The notes: a model not told the origin generated them from the sequence alone. Shown: positions 53,295-62,824, counted from the first letter of the stretch. The stretch: 64,000 nucleotides of DNA from Microbacterium sp. AK009 (GCF_013410955.1 NZ_JACCCG010000005.1:310001-374000); one strand, 5' to 3'. Made by a program: numbers and translations.

Positions 53295-54236
53295 TCACTC
53301 GCGGAACGGGATCCGCGAAGAGATGATCGGCACGTCCCGCATCCGATGGTGTGTCAGCAGTGCCGCCACGGCGCTGCGGGCAATGGCTCCGTTGGGGCTG
53401 GGCGAGATCGCGATCGCGCGGATGGGAAGCGGGGCCGGGCGTGAGGTGACGGATGCATCTGCGTCATCGGAGTCACCGGTGAGTTCGAGGTAGGGCGTCA
53501 CTCCGTACGCGGTGTGGCGGAACCGCGCGACGGGCGCTAACGCCCGATCAGGCGAAAGGGGACTGAGGAGCGTCGTCGTGTGCCGCGTCTCCTGCTCTTC
53601 TCGGAATCCGGGGTGCTTGATCAGGAGGAGCGCTTGCGAGGCGGCTTCCACCGTCTCTTCGAGGGCTGCGAGGTATTGCCGCATGGTGGGGGTCGCGTGT
53701 TCTCGCATGACCATGACGCGCTGAAGCTCGTTCTCGAATTTCTCGTAGACGGTGCTCACGAGCTCTTGTTGGCCGGCCGGGTCATATCTGACCGGACTCC
53801 ATGGGTGGTTGCTGATGATGAGGTCAGTGCAGGCACCAGGGTCGGCTACGAGTACCTTCAGGTGGGCGGGTGGGTCGAGCCCCAATGCGTAGGATTCCCC
53901 GCGGCCGCCGTAACTGCGCCACATCGCCAGCGAGTCAGGCGATCGAGATGCGCTGAGAATGAAGAACCACTCCGCTGATCGGCGGGGGGTTTGGGTTGAC
54001 TGCCGAAGTCGCTGCTGAATGTCGCGGAAGAGCTCGTGGTCGTCGTCGGCGAGGGCCTGGAAACGTTCGAGCAGCAAGCGCTGACCGAGCGCTACCTCGC
54101 TGGTGTCATTGAGGAAACCAGAGGCGGTCGACCAGAGAACTTGCCGACTGAGGATGGACAGCAGTCCGGTCCCGTCGGTGTAGTGCCATACCAGCCCTTC
54201 CGGCGCGGGCGGGATGTCTTCGTAGGGCGTACTCAC
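53295..54236 (-). CDS. DUF2971 domain protein
   Basis: A 313-residue soluble protein of the DUF2971 family. WHYTDGTGLLSILSRQVLWSTASGFLNDTSE is the typical opening with the invariant YTD and the LND motif; FILSASRSPDSLAMWRSYG is the second block. Family members are abundant near defence and stress genes, but no activity is known. The start overlaps the stop of the DUF1214 gene by four bases (ATGA), so the two are co-translated. Codon use is a little less GC-rich than in the neighbours. Confidence 0.85.
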   Translation of the reverse strand: MSTPYEDIPPAPEGLVWHYTDGTGLLSILSRQVLWSTASGFLNDTSEVALGQRLLLERFQALADDDHELFRDIQQRLRQSTQTPRRSAEWFFILSASRSPDSLAMWRSYGGRGESYALGLDPPAHLKVLVADPGACTDLIISNHPWSPVRYDPAGQQELVSTVYEKFENELQRVMVMREHATPTMRQYLAALEETVEAASQALLLIKHPGFREEQETRHTTTLLSPLSPDRALAPVARFRHTAYGVTPYLELTGDSDDADASVTSRPAPLPIRAIAISPSPNGAIARSAVAALLTHHRMRDVPIISSRIPFRE

Positions 54237-55282
54237 GTGGTGGCGACCTCGATCGTCGGAAGGGTGCGAGAGGTCATCAAGAGGTTGCGTATGGCGAAGA
54301 TGCCTTCACGCAGGCCGCCGGTGTCGATCCAATTGGGGTGATCGGATGGGTCAGGGCCGAGAACCAGTTCGTAGTGGCCGTCCGCCGACGCAACGATGTC
54401 ACGTGCAGTGCGGAAGCATCGGGTGACGCGGTAGTCGGAGGTGTTGAACCATCGATCGTAGAAAACGAACGAGGTGTAGACCGCGTCGGGCATCGTTCCC
54501 CTGACGCGGAGACTCTCGCCGTCGCCGAGCGACACCCAGCATCCGTCGTAGGTGTTATCCCGGGTGGGAAACAGGGCCCCGGTGTACCGCGGCCGATGCA
54601 CGGCGGCATCTGCGGGCGGGTAGCTGTTCACGCTGGCGGTTCTGAGCGCGTCCGTCACTCCGATCGTGGACAGAACCTCATCACGGAAGTAGTGGACCGC
54701 GTTACGGGAACGCGCGGACGAGGACATCGACGGGACGTCGCCGCCGACACGCGTGATGCGAACATCCGGGCGCGGGTGGCGGATGTCGGAGTAGTAGAGG
54801 CGGACGATGAGGACATAGTCGGCTTCCGCGAGCGGCACCCACGGGTGCCCCTCGCGTGCCGGACCGCCCACCGCGACATCGATCTCCTCTGGACCGTGCG
54901 GCGCGGCGTGCGCTCCCCCGACATTGCCGGTCGGCGCGTTGTAACCCGAACCGCGGCCGTAGACCTGGATGCCGATGTAGGTCGCCTCGGGCGCGACTCC
55001 GGTCACTCTGTACACCCCGTCGGGGTGCACCGGTGCGGAGAGGTAAACGGTGCCTGGGTTGTCGCCGCCGTACTTCCGCCACGGCAGCTCCCAGTCTGTG
55101 AATTCGGGTTGCGCCGGATCACCCTTCTGGAACCACATCTCGTCGGCGAGGGTGAGGGCAGAGTGCAGGAAGAACCGCGCTCGGTCGTACTCGCGCTCGT
55201 CCTTCCCGCGCAGCTCGTTCTCCACGAGCGCCGTCATCTCGGAGATCGCGTCGCTGTACCCGGCGAACTGAAGAGTTCCCAT
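54233..55282 (-). CDS. DUF1214 domain protein
   Basis: A 349-residue DUF1214 protein. The defining C-terminal part runs from VNSYPPADAAVHRPRY through YDGCWVSLGDGESLRVRGTMPDAVYTSFV to YRVTRCFRTARDI and PNWIDTGGLREGIFAIRNLL. No signal peptide is seen at its N-terminus. Function unknown. ATG start facing a 44-bp gap to the TetR gene; a possible operator lies in it. Confidence 0.87.
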   Translation of the reverse strand: MGTLQFAGYSDAISEMTALVENELRGKDEREYDRARFFLHSALTLADEMWFQKGDPAQPEFTDWELPWRKYGGDNPGTVYLSAPVHPDGVYRVTGVAPEATYIGIQVYGRGSGYNAPTGNVGGAHAAPHGPEEIDVAVGGPAREGHPWVPLAEADYVLIVRLYYSDIRHPRPDVRITRVGGDVPSMSSSARSRNAVHYFRDEVLSTIGVTDALRTASVNSYPPADAAVHRPRYTGALFPTRDNTYDGCWVSLGDGESLRVRGTMPDAVYTSFVFYDRWFNTSDYRVTRCFRTARDIVASADGHYELVLGPDPSDHPNWIDTGGLREGIFAIRNLLMTSRTLPTIEVATT

Positions 55283-55288
55283 AGTCCA

Positions 55289-55316
55289 TGTTTACAGAAA
55301 GCATGAATATGTAACA
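55289..55316. promoter_or_regulatory. A+T-rich divergent promoter, possible TetR site
   Basis: TGTTTAC (55289-55295) and GTAACA (55311-55316) are imperfect inverses in a low-GC patch between the DUF1214 and TetR starts. Weak evidence. Confidence 0.35.
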
Positions 55317-55326
55317 AGATGTCGTT

Positions 55327-56088
55327 GTGCACGGCCGAGCTCCCTCTCCCTCCGATGGCGGCGATCAGTCCAAACCGCAGCGGTCGACCCCCGGAGAGCG
55401 GACACGCGCTCGCCTTCTCGACTGCGCGGTCACGGTTTTCGCGGAGACACCTCGAGGTGACGTGCGTCTGGCAAACATCGCCCGCTGCGCCGGCGTCACC
55501 AGTCAGGCCATCTATCGGCACTTCCGCAATCGTGACGATCTGTATTACGCGGCAGTGGCGCACGATATCGAGCGACTGCAGAACAACGTGCTCACCGACA
55601 TCCGGTTCGACGCGCTCCCGCACATGACGGGTCGCTTCTGGGAGAGCTACCAGCAGCACGCCGGAGACCACCCACTGGCTCGACTGGCGGTCTCGAGCCG
55701 CGATCCTGTGGTGCTGAACTACCTCGTAGGTCTTCCATCGTCGCAACGCATCTTCGCCTCAGGAGCGAGAGACTTGGCGGCTTCCCAGCGGGCCGGTCTC
55801 ATCCGCGCGGACGTGAATCTCGACAGCTTCGCACACACCGTTCAGTCCATATCGATGCGCATGATGGTTCCCTTCATCTTCGACGGTGCGTATGAGGGTG
55901 CGGACTGGCAGGAAGCGGAGCGCTTGCTTCTCGCTGCGCTGTTCTACCCTGTTCCCGACCTGTCAGACGATGCGTCCCGACGCGAGATCGAACGTCGTAT
56001 GGCCGAGGCGGCGAAGGAGATCGCCCGCGAACGAGGCCAAGATGAGATCCGGGTCCCGCTCCCGCCCACCGGAGGGGAAGCGGTATGA
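55327..56088 (+). CDS. TetR family regulator
   Basis: A 253-residue TetR regulator: TRARLLDCAVTVFAETPRGDVRLANIARCAGVTSQAIYRHFRNRDDL is the N-terminal helix-turn-helix; the rest is a helical ligand domain ending in a long charged tail. GTG start; an ATG further in is possible. It is divergent from the DUF1214-DUF2971 pair and overlaps the GAP-family gene by four bases. Confidence 0.85.
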   Translation: MHGRAPSPSDGGDQSKPQRSTPGERTRARLLDCAVTVFAETPRGDVRLANIARCAGVTSQAIYRHFRNRDDLYYAAVAHDIERLQNNVLTDIRFDALPHMTGRFWESYQQHAGDHPLARLAVSSRDPVVLNYLVGLPSSQRIFASGARDLAASQRAGLIRADVNLDSFAHTVQSISMRMMVPFIFDGAYEGADWQEAERLLLAALFYPVPDLSDDASRREIERRMAEAAKEIARERGQDEIRVPLPPTGGEAV

Positions 56089-56738
56089 ACGCGCCCGTGA
56101 TCGCCACTTTGCTCCCTATCGCTGTGGGAGTCGCTTTGAGTCCTGCCGCCATCGTTCAGCTCATCCTCGTGCTGCTGTCGCGGAGACGCATCCTGAACGG
56201 CGTGGTGTTCGTCATCTCCCTCCTTCTCTTCAACGCCGCGGCGATGCTGGTAGGCGGCTGGGGCGCAGCCGCTGTGGGGGAACGGTCCGATGCCGAGCCG
56301 TCGCTGGGGGTCAGTGTGGTGATGATCACTCTCGGCGCCCTGCTTCTCGTGATCGGAATCCGGAATTGGCGGCGGCGTCACGACACGTCCGAACTCGCCG
56401 TTCTCGCGACGATCTCGGAGATGGGACCCGGCGCGGTCGCTGTTCTCTCCTTCGGCGCCACCTTCGTCAATCCCAAGAACCTGCCGCTGCTCGTGTCCGC
56501 GGGGGCAACGGTCGCGTCAGCGGCCGCGCCACTGCTCTCGGGGCTGGTCTTCCTGCTTGTGGCGACCCTGCCGTACTCCGCCACGATCGTCTACGCCCTC
56601 GCCGGCGGAGAACGCGCGGCCCGGAATCTGGACAGGGCACGGGCATGGCTGGTCGCGCGGAATCGACTGATCATGGGCGTGCTGTGCATCGCGTTGGCGA
56701 TCGTCCTGGTTGCAAGGGGTGCAGCCGGGCTGTTGTAG
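56085..56738 (+). CDS. GAP family (Sap-like) membrane protein
   Basis: A 217-residue protein with six spans: MNAPVIATLLPIAVGVALSPAAIVQLILVLLSRR starts it, and VSFGATFVNPKNLPLLVSAGATVA is typical of the GAP (sulfolipid-addressing, LysE-superfamily-like) proteins that export glycolipids or small solutes. Function inferred only. ATG overlaps the TetR stop (ATGA). Confidence 0.82.
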   Translation: MNAPVIATLLPIAVGVALSPAAIVQLILVLLSRRRILNGVVFVISLLLFNAAAMLVGGWGAAAVGERSDAEPSLGVSVVMITLGALLLVIGIRNWRRRHDTSELAVLATISEMGPGAVAVLSFGATFVNPKNLPLLVSAGATVASAAAPLLSGLVFLLVATLPYSATIVYALAGGERAARNLDRARAWLVARNRLIMGVLCIALAIVLVARGAAGLL

Positions 56739-56800
56739 GCGAGGGCCTGTCATGGCGCTACCGACGAGGTGCCCGGGCGAACGGGCAGGCAGGAACAACC

Positions 56801-58183
56801 ATGGAACTGACCGGATACGAGGCTGAGGCGCTGCTGACGAGAACGCGCCCGGACAGGGAGACCCGCCGGGCGCGTGGAAAGGCCCGTCGCAAGCAGGTCC
56901 CCCGGGGCGCCCATGCCGAGGTGCCCACCGCCGAGGCACGCCGTGACCCGCTCAGCCTGCTGCGAGCGCAAGACAGCACGAGAGAGCCGAGTCTGGTTTC
57001 CCTCCGATACGAACGCATGTCCGCGAACCCCTTCGCCTATCTGCGCGGGTCAGCTGGTGTGATGGCCAGCGATCTGAGCCTCGTCGCCGACAGCGGCATC
57101 CGAACCCAGCTCTGCGGCGACGCTCACCTTGCGAACTTCGGTCTCTTCGCCAGCGCTGAACGGACACTGGTGTTCGACCTGAACGACTTCGACGAGACGC
57201 TCGCAGGACCATTCGAATGGGATGTGAAGCGCCTGGCCGCCAGCGTGGCTGTCACAGCACGACTGCTCGGGCTGTCCGACAAGCACACCCGCGACGCCGT
57301 CAGAGCAGGCGTCGCCGAATACCGCGGGGCGATGTCGCGCTTGGCGATGCTCCCCACCCTCACTGCCTGGAACACCCGCGTCGATGGAGCCGCGCTTCGC
57401 AACCGTCTCAAAGGCACCCCGCTCGGAAAGGCCATGGCGGCCGCGGCCGAGAAGTCGACACGGAAGACCAGTTCGTCGGCAGCGCGAACCCTCACGGAAG
57501 GCGCGGGCGCACAGCGCCGGTTCCGGAGTGAACCCCCCCTGCTGGTGCCGGTACCCCGCGCCGATTTCGACACCTTCCTCGCATCCCTCACCGACATCTA
57601 CCGCGGATACCTCGAGACAGTGCCGATCGACCTGGTCGCGCTCCTCTCCCGATTCGCATTCGTGGACCTGGCTCACAAAGTCGTCGGCGTCGGCAGCGTG
57701 GGAACGCACGCCATCGTCGTCCTGCTTCAGACCGGCGACGACGAGCCCCTCGTGCTGCAGCTGAAACAGGCCGGCCCTTCCGTCCTCGAGACGTACCTGG
57801 GCGCCAGCCGTTTCGCGAACTCCGGGCAGAGAGTGGTGGCCGGCCAGAAAGCGATGCAGGCTGCCGGCGATCCGTTCTTGGGCTGGTCTCGTGCGCACTC
57901 TGGCGCAGGACCGACCGAGGACTTCTACGTCCGTCAGCTCCGCGACTTGAAGGCGTCCATCGAGGTGGAGAAGCTCAGCCGGAACGCTCTCGTGGTCTAT
58001 TCACGAGTCTGCGGTGGAGTTCTCGCGCGAGCACACGCACGGGTGGGAGACTCGGCCGAGATCAGCGGATACCTCGGCAGCCGTCCCGTCTTCGACGACG
58101 CGGTCGCCGAGTTCGCGGTCCACTACGCCGACCTCACCGAGAAGGACCACGCCGAACTCATGGCGGCCACGAGCCACCCCTGA
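56801..58183 (+). CDS. DUF2252 domain protein (kinase-fold-like)
   Basis: A 460-residue DUF2252 protein. SLRYERMSANPFAYLRGSA, then QLCGDAHLANFGLFASAERTLVFDLNDFDET, FEWDVKRLAASVAV and VVAGQKAMQAAGDPFLGW give the family pattern, which resembles an aminoglycoside-phosphotransferase-like kinase fold. The catalytic role is unproven. ATG start at 56801, after which the N-terminal basic helix begins; the longer open frame through the TetR and GAP genes is a shadow. Confidence 0.87.
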   Translation: MELTGYEAEALLTRTRPDRETRRARGKARRKQVPRGAHAEVPTAEARRDPLSLLRAQDSTREPSLVSLRYERMSANPFAYLRGSAGVMASDLSLVADSGIRTQLCGDAHLANFGLFASAERTLVFDLNDFDETLAGPFEWDVKRLAASVAVTARLLGLSDKHTRDAVRAGVAEYRGAMSRLAMLPTLTAWNTRVDGAALRNRLKGTPLGKAMAAAAEKSTRKTSSSAARTLTEGAGAQRRFRSEPPLLVPVPRADFDTFLASLTDIYRGYLETVPIDLVALLSRFAFVDLAHKVVGVGSVGTHAIVVLLQTGDDEPLVLQLKQAGPSVLETYLGASRFANSGQRVVAGQKAMQAAGDPFLGWSRAHSGAGPTEDFYVRQLRDLKASIEVEKLSRNALVVYSRVCGGVLARAHARVGDSAEISGYLGSRPVFDDAVAEFAVHYADLTEKDHAELMAATSHP

Positions 58184-58313
58184 ACGAACTCTCCCGGCCC
58201 GCCGACCTGACCCGACCGGCCGCCGCCGCCGACTTCCGGCGCCGCCTGGAGATCCTCCTGCACCAGATGTCCGCACGGGGCAACGTCATCGCCACGTTCA
58301 CGGCGGGTGGATG

Positions 58314-59126
58314 TCACCCGCTTCGTGCGGAGGCCACCTGTTCATCGAGTGCGCCGGGCTTCGTCCACCACGAGCGTCGAACGATGATCGGAATGCTGAG
58401 GACGATGACCGCCGTGCTCGATACCGCGGCGATGACGCCCGCGGCGACGCCGGTCGCGGCGGTGTAGTTGAAGGCGGTGTGCCACAGCGCGACGACGAGG
58501 ATGGACCGCCCGGCCCCGAGGTACATCCAGAGAAGGACGATGGAACCGCTGAGCAGTCCGATTGCCCACCCGATGATCCCGCCGAGGCCGAGCTCGCGGA
58601 AGTTCTCCACGACGAAGAAGAGGGGTATGTGCCACAGACCCCAGACGAACCAGACGATGAAAGCGGCGACCCCCTTGCTGGTCCGCCGAACGAGCGTGTC
58701 GCCCAGGTACCCGCGCCACCCGGTTTCCTCACCATAGCCATTGACGACCAGCACGTAGAGAACCGTGAGGACGCCCCACGCCGGGGCGCCGGAGTAGTCC
58801 GTGGATCCGCCCCGTGCCGCTCCGATGACGGTGGCGCTGATGGCGACGAGAACGGTCGCGGAGAGGACGAGGACAACGCCACGGGAAGGACGCCAGCGGA
58901 TCATTCTCCGGCAGAGCTCGATCACACCGGCGCGCCCCCGACCGGCGAACACCGCCGCGAAGGCTCCTAGGGCTGGGCCGAGCAAGCCCGGAAGATGGCT
59001 CGGCCATCCCTCCCCTGCTCGCACCGTGGTCCCTGCCAGGGCCAGCGGAATCCACGAGGCCCACGAGAACCCGAACGCCACGAGCAAGAACACGGACGTC
59101 TCGGTCCGCACCCGCGACGCCTGCAC
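58314..59126 (-). CDS. CPBP family intramembrane metalloprotease
   Basis: A 270-residue membrane protease with about seven spans. The active-site motifs are GYGEETGWRGYL (glutamates and arginine), WGLWHIPLFF and ALWHTAFNY (histidines), all intact. CPBP proteins process membrane-bound peptides or anchors; target unknown. The start is uncertain: GTG 59126 has GGAGG about ten nt upstream; open frame continues to 59207. Confidence 0.83.
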   Translation of the reverse strand: MQASRVRTETSVFLLVAFGFSWASWIPLALAGTTVRAGEGWPSHLPGLLGPALGAFAAVFAGRGRAGVIELCRRMIRWRPSRGVVLVLSATVLVAISATVIGAARGGSTDYSGAPAWGVLTVLYVLVVNGYGEETGWRGYLGDTLVRRTSKGVAAFIVWFVWGLWHIPLFFVVENFRELGLGGIIGWAIGLLSGSIVLLWMYLGAGRSILVVALWHTAFNYTAATGVAAGVIAAVSSTAVIVLSIPIIVRRSWWTKPGALDEQVASARSG

Positions 59127-59277
59127 CGTTCCGGCCTCCCTCGAGCTCCCGTGTCTCAGGATGCAACGCGGGCAACGGCACGACAAGGGTGCAGAGGGAT
59201 GCGACACCGATCCGCGCCGCGGGTGCCGCGTCGATCAGCGACATGCGACTGCCTGCGGTGAGGCGGTGCGACGGCGG

Positions 59278-59487
59278 TCAGGCTCCCGCTTGCTCGTCCT
59301 CTTCCGGCTCGAAGCTCGAGGGCTCTCCGGTGTGTCCCGCGGCAACCCCGTCAGGCTCGTCGGGAATCGTCCCGTCCTGCCCCAGTCCGCCGGGCTTCTC
59401 GTCGCCCTCCGACCTCTCGACGTCCGGGCCTTCGTACCCCTCCTCCTGGTCAGCGGGAGAGTGCTGGTCGTGCGAATCCTGCGTCAT
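59278..59487 (-). CDS. small acidic disordered protein
   Basis: A 69-residue protein rich in D, E, G, P and S (SPADQEEGYEGPDVERSEGD) and predicted disordered. AGGAAGG eight nt before the ATG argues for a real gene. No family known. The opposite-strand frame over it looks artificial. Confidence 0.5.
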   Translation of the reverse strand: MTQDSHDQHSPADQEEGYEGPDVERSEGDEKPGGLGQDGTIPDEPDGVAAGHTGEPSSFEPEEDEQAGA

Positions 59488-59620
59488 CGTGGGTACCTTC
59501 CTCTGTGCTGACGTCTAGCGTCCACCTCCGGCGCCCGCCAGCAGACGGGGTTGACAACGCGACGGCGTCACCTCGGCCGCCGCGCGCCGATTCACCTCGA
59601 AGCCGTGACAGGGTCGAACC

Positions 59621-60550
59621 ATGACCGCCACCCAGGAACCGGGTTCGTACGACCTCGACGCGCTGCGCTCGCGCGTCCTCCCCCACAGCGAGGGCGTCGT
59701 CGACGACAGCATCCCGAGCCTTGCCGAGGCCGACCCCGGGCTCTGCGCCGTCGCACTCGCGCTGCCGGACGGCACGGTGCGCGGCAGCGCGCACGCCGAC
59801 ACCGCCTTCACGATGCAGTCCTCGGTGAAGCCCTTCCTCTTCGCTCTCGCCCTCCTCGACACCGGCGGCGACGCGCTCCATCGCGTCGGCATCGAGCCAA
59901 CCGGCGAGGCATTCGACGCGATCAAGCTCGAAAGCGGCACCGGCCGCCCGCCGAACCCGATGGTCAACGCCGGCGCGCTCCTGACCGCCTCCCTCGTCGA
60001 CGGCGACGACGTCGAGGCCAGATCGGACCGCATCCTTCAGGGGCTCTCCGCCTTTGCCGGACACCCGCTCGAGATCGACGAGCGCACGGCCGAGGAGGAG
60101 CGCGAGCACGGCGAACGCAACCACGCGCTCGCGCACCTCATGCGAGCCGAAGACACCCTCGAGGTGACCGCCGACGACGCCGTCGAAGTCTACGGACGGG
60201 CATGCGCCGTGCTCGTCGACGTCGAAGCCCTCGCCGTGATGGGCGCGACCCTGGCCTTCGGAGGTGTGAACCCGGTGACGCGCGAACGCGTGGTCCCCGC
60301 CTCCGTCGCGCGCGACGTCGTCTCAGTCATGGCGACCTGCGGGGTCTACGACGGCTCAGGAACATGGATGCAACGCGCGGGCGTCCCCGCGAAATCCAGC
60401 GTCTCGGGGGCCATCGTGCTCGCCGCGCCCCGCAGGCTCGGGGCCGCCGTACTCAGTCCACCGCTCGACGATCAGGGCACCAGCGTGCGCGGTCGCATCG
60501 CGAGCGAGATGCTCAGCGACGACCTCGGGCTGCACGTCTTCGCGACCTAG
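59621..60550 (+). CDS. glsA: glutaminase A
   Basis: A 309-residue glutaminase (beta-lactamase-like fold): the nucleophile motif FTMQSSVKPFLFALAL, LESGTGRPPNPMVNAGALLTASL, ERNHALAHLM, YGRACAVLVDVEALAVMGATLAFGGVNP, and a late GVPAKSSVSGAIV with the catalytic lysine and serine. Deaminates glutamine to glutamate. ATG start with CAGGGT six nt upstream. Confidence 0.93.
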   Translation: MTATQEPGSYDLDALRSRVLPHSEGVVDDSIPSLAEADPGLCAVALALPDGTVRGSAHADTAFTMQSSVKPFLFALALLDTGGDALHRVGIEPTGEAFDAIKLESGTGRPPNPMVNAGALLTASLVDGDDVEARSDRILQGLSAFAGHPLEIDERTAEEEREHGERNHALAHLMRAEDTLEVTADDAVEVYGRACAVLVDVEALAVMGATLAFGGVNPVTRERVVPASVARDVVSVMATCGVYDGSGTWMQRAGVPAKSSVSGAIVLAAPRRLGAAVLSPPLDDQGTSVRGRIASEMLSDDLGLHVFAT

Positions 60551-60676
60551 GGTCACTCGGACATCGCATTCGTGGCCGTTGGACGTCTCCCCTGACTCCA
60601 GAGTTCTCCGTTCCACGAGACCGTAACGGCCACCAAGGTCCGTAGCGGACACACCCATCGACGGGGTCACCGCGCG

Positions 60677-60713
60677 TTCAGCACGCGTTCGGCGTGCTTC
60701 AGCCGGGATTCAG
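60677..60713 (+). promoter_or_regulatory. four TTCAG-type boxes upstream of the response-regulator gene
   Basis: TTCAG at 60677, TTCGG at 60688, TTCAG at 60698 and TTCAG at 60709: spacings 11, 10 and 11 bp. Such helical phasing fits tandem OmpR/PhoB-type dimer binding. The ATG is 24 bp after the last box. Confidence 0.6.
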
Positions 60714-60736
60714 CGTGCGCGCATCAGGCTGAACGC

Positions 60737-61414
60737 ATGAGAGTGCTGCTCGTCGACGATGAGGTGCGCCTCGCCGACGGCATTCGGCGCGGTCTCGAGG
60801 CAGAGGGCATCGCGGTCGACGTCGCCCACAACGGCGTCGACGGGCTGTGGATGGCGAGCGAGAACACGTACGACGTCATCGTGCTCGACGTCATGATGCC
60901 GGGCAAGAGCGGCTATCGCGTCTGCGCCGAGCTCCGCCAGTCTGAGAACTGGACCCCGGTGCTCTTCCTGACCGCCAAGGACGGCGACTGGGACGAGGTC
61001 GAGGGCCTCGACACCGGGGGTGACGACTGGCTGACGAAGCCCTTCTCCTACCCCGTGCTGCTCGCGCGACTGCGTGCGCTCATGCGCCGCGGTGGCCGCG
61101 AGCGTCCTGTCGACCTGACAGCGGGCGACCTCGTCCTGAATCCGGCCACACGCCGGGTGACCCGCGGTGACGCGCGCATCGACCTGACGAGCCGCGAGTT
61201 CGCCGTGCTCGAGTACCTGCTGCGCCGCCGCGGCGAGGTCGTCTCCAAGCGCGAGATCCTCGAGAACGTGTGGGACGGCGACTTCGACGGCGACCCGAAC
61301 ATCGTCGAGGTGTACGTCGGCCACCTCCGATCGAAGATCGACCGTCCGTTCGCTCGGGACGCCATCCAGACGGTGCGCGGCGCCGGATACCGGCTGGCGG
61401 CCGACGGTGGCTGA
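60737..61414 (+). CDS. OmpR/PhoB-family response regulator
   Basis: A 225-residue regulator. Receiver domain: acidic pair D7/D8, phosphoacceptor D51 in VIVLDVMMPG, T79 and K101 (DDWLTKPF). DNA-binding winged helix from about residue 128: RIDLTSREFAVLEYLLRRRGEVV and VEVYVGHLRSKI. It should be phosphorylated by the downstream kinase. Probably autoregulated through the TTCAG boxes above. Overlaps the kinase gene by eight bases. Confidence 0.93.
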   Translation: MRVLLVDDEVRLADGIRRGLEAEGIAVDVAHNGVDGLWMASENTYDVIVLDVMMPGKSGYRVCAELRQSENWTPVLFLTAKDGDWDEVEGLDTGGDDWLTKPFSYPVLLARLRALMRRGGRERPVDLTAGDLVLNPATRRVTRGDARIDLTSREFAVLEYLLRRRGEVVSKREILENVWDGDFDGDPNIVEVYVGHLRSKIDRPFARDAIQTVRGAGYRLAADGG

Positions 61415-62768
61415 ACCGACCGGGTCTGCCGCGGAGACGGCACAGCCGAGGCGCCCGCGGATCCTGCGTGGCATTCCCGCCCGGATCACCGCCGGCGCGG
61501 TCGCGATCGTCGCCGCCGTCCTCGCCGCCGACTCCGTCGGCGTTGTGCTCGCACTCGACCGCATGCTGGCCGGAGGGGTGGCCGCCACCCTCGAGCAGGA
61601 CGTCGCCGGGCTCTCCGCCGACGCCGCCAACGACGACCTCGTCGCGCTCGACGTCCTGCGAATCAACGACGATGAGCGCCTCGTGCGGCTGGAGGAACCG
61701 TCAGGCACGGTCGTCAACGACGAGGGCGCCGCCCTCTTGCCGAGCCCCGAGCCGGGCGAACAGGTGCGCGCCCTCGTCGACGGTGAGCCCTACCTGGTGG
61801 CGTCCTTCACCGTCGACGAGCAGACGGTCGTCATCGCACGCTCGCTTGTCACCGTCGATGAGGCGGTGTCCGCGACGAGCCTCGCGCTCGCGGTCGCGAT
61901 CAGCTTCGCGCTCGTCATCATCGCGATCGTCATCCGATTCGTCGTTGCACGCTCGTTCGCACCCGTCGAACGGATGCGGCGCACCGTCGACGCGATCGAC
62001 CCCGGCGACCTGGGTGCTCGCGTACCCATACGCGGCGTCGACGACGAGGTCGACCGCCTCGCAGGCACTTTGAACGGGATGCTCGACCGCCTGGAAGGGG
62101 CGCAGTTGCGTCAGCGCCGCTTCGTCAGCGACGCCTCGCACGAGCTGCGCTCGCCGCTCGCGACGATTCGCCAGCATGCGGAGCTGGTCCGTGCGCATCC
62201 CGATGCCGAGACCGAGCGTCAGCTCGCAGACGTCGTTCTCGACGAGGCGGAGCGCATGCAGTACCTCGTGGACGACCTGCTGCTCCTGGCGCGCCTCGAC
62301 GAGCGCGGCGACGTCGGCACCCGCACCGACCTCGACATCGACGACGTCCTGCTCGCTGAGGCGAGCCGCGTCCGGGGCGCCACCACGCTGAACGTCGACA
62401 CGTCGCAGGTCCATGCCGCGCGAGTGCGGGGCAACGAGCGGTTGATCGCCCGCGCGATCCGAAACGTCGTCGACAACGCAGCGCGGCACGCGCGAAGCGG
62501 CCTGGCATTCGCATCGCACGCGAGCGACACGGGCGTGGTCGTCACCATCGACGACGACGGTCACGGCATCGCCGAGGCCGACCGCGAATCGGTGTTCGAC
62601 CGCTTCGTGCGCCTCGACCAGGGTCGCGATCGCGACAGCGGGGGCAGCGGTCTGGGCCTTGCCATCGTGCGACAGGTGATCGTCGCTCACGGCGGCTCCG
62701 TCGCGGTCGAGAGTGCGCCGCTCGGGGGGGCTCGACTCATCATCGAGCTGCCCGCCACCGCCTCCTGA
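61407..62768 (+). CDS. sensor histidine kinase
   Basis: A 453-residue transmembrane kinase: span 1 at about residues 28-50, an extracytoplasmic domain of about 105 residues, span 2 at about 158-180, HAMP to about 232, HisKA with H245 in FVSDASHELRSPLATI, and HATPase with VVDNAARHA (N-box), TIDDDGHGI (G1) and GLGLAIV (G2). GTG start overlapping the response-regulator gene. The sensed signal is not known. Confidence 0.92.
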   Translation: MAEPTGSAAETAQPRRPRILRGIPARITAGAVAIVAAVLAADSVGVVLALDRMLAGGVAATLEQDVAGLSADAANDDLVALDVLRINDDERLVRLEEPSGTVVNDEGAALLPSPEPGEQVRALVDGEPYLVASFTVDEQTVVIARSLVTVDEAVSATSLALAVAISFALVIIAIVIRFVVARSFAPVERMRRTVDAIDPGDLGARVPIRGVDDEVDRLAGTLNGMLDRLEGAQLRQRRFVSDASHELRSPLATIRQHAELVRAHPDAETERQLADVVLDEAERMQYLVDDLLLLARLDERGDVGTRTDLDIDDVLLAEASRVRGATTLNVDTSQVHAARVRGNERLIARAIRNVVDNAARHARSGLAFASHASDTGVVVTIDDDGHGIAEADRESVFDRFVRLDQGRDRDSGGSGLGLAIVRQVIVAHGGSVAVESAPLGGARLIIELPATAS

Positions 62769-62775
62769 AGACGCC

Positions 62776-62801
62776 TTCAGGTCGCTTCAGATCTGTTTCA
62801 G
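62776..62801 (+). promoter_or_regulatory. three TTCAG boxes upstream of the PepSY-like gene
   Basis: TTCAG at 62776, 62786 and 62797: spacings 10 and 11. The same motif and spacing as upstream of the response-regulator gene, so this promoter is a likely target of it. CTGAAG-N4-CTTCAG (62765-62780) also gives an inverted repeat over the kinase stop. Confidence 0.6.
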
Positions 62802-62824
62802 TGCTCACCCGCGAGCATCTGAGC

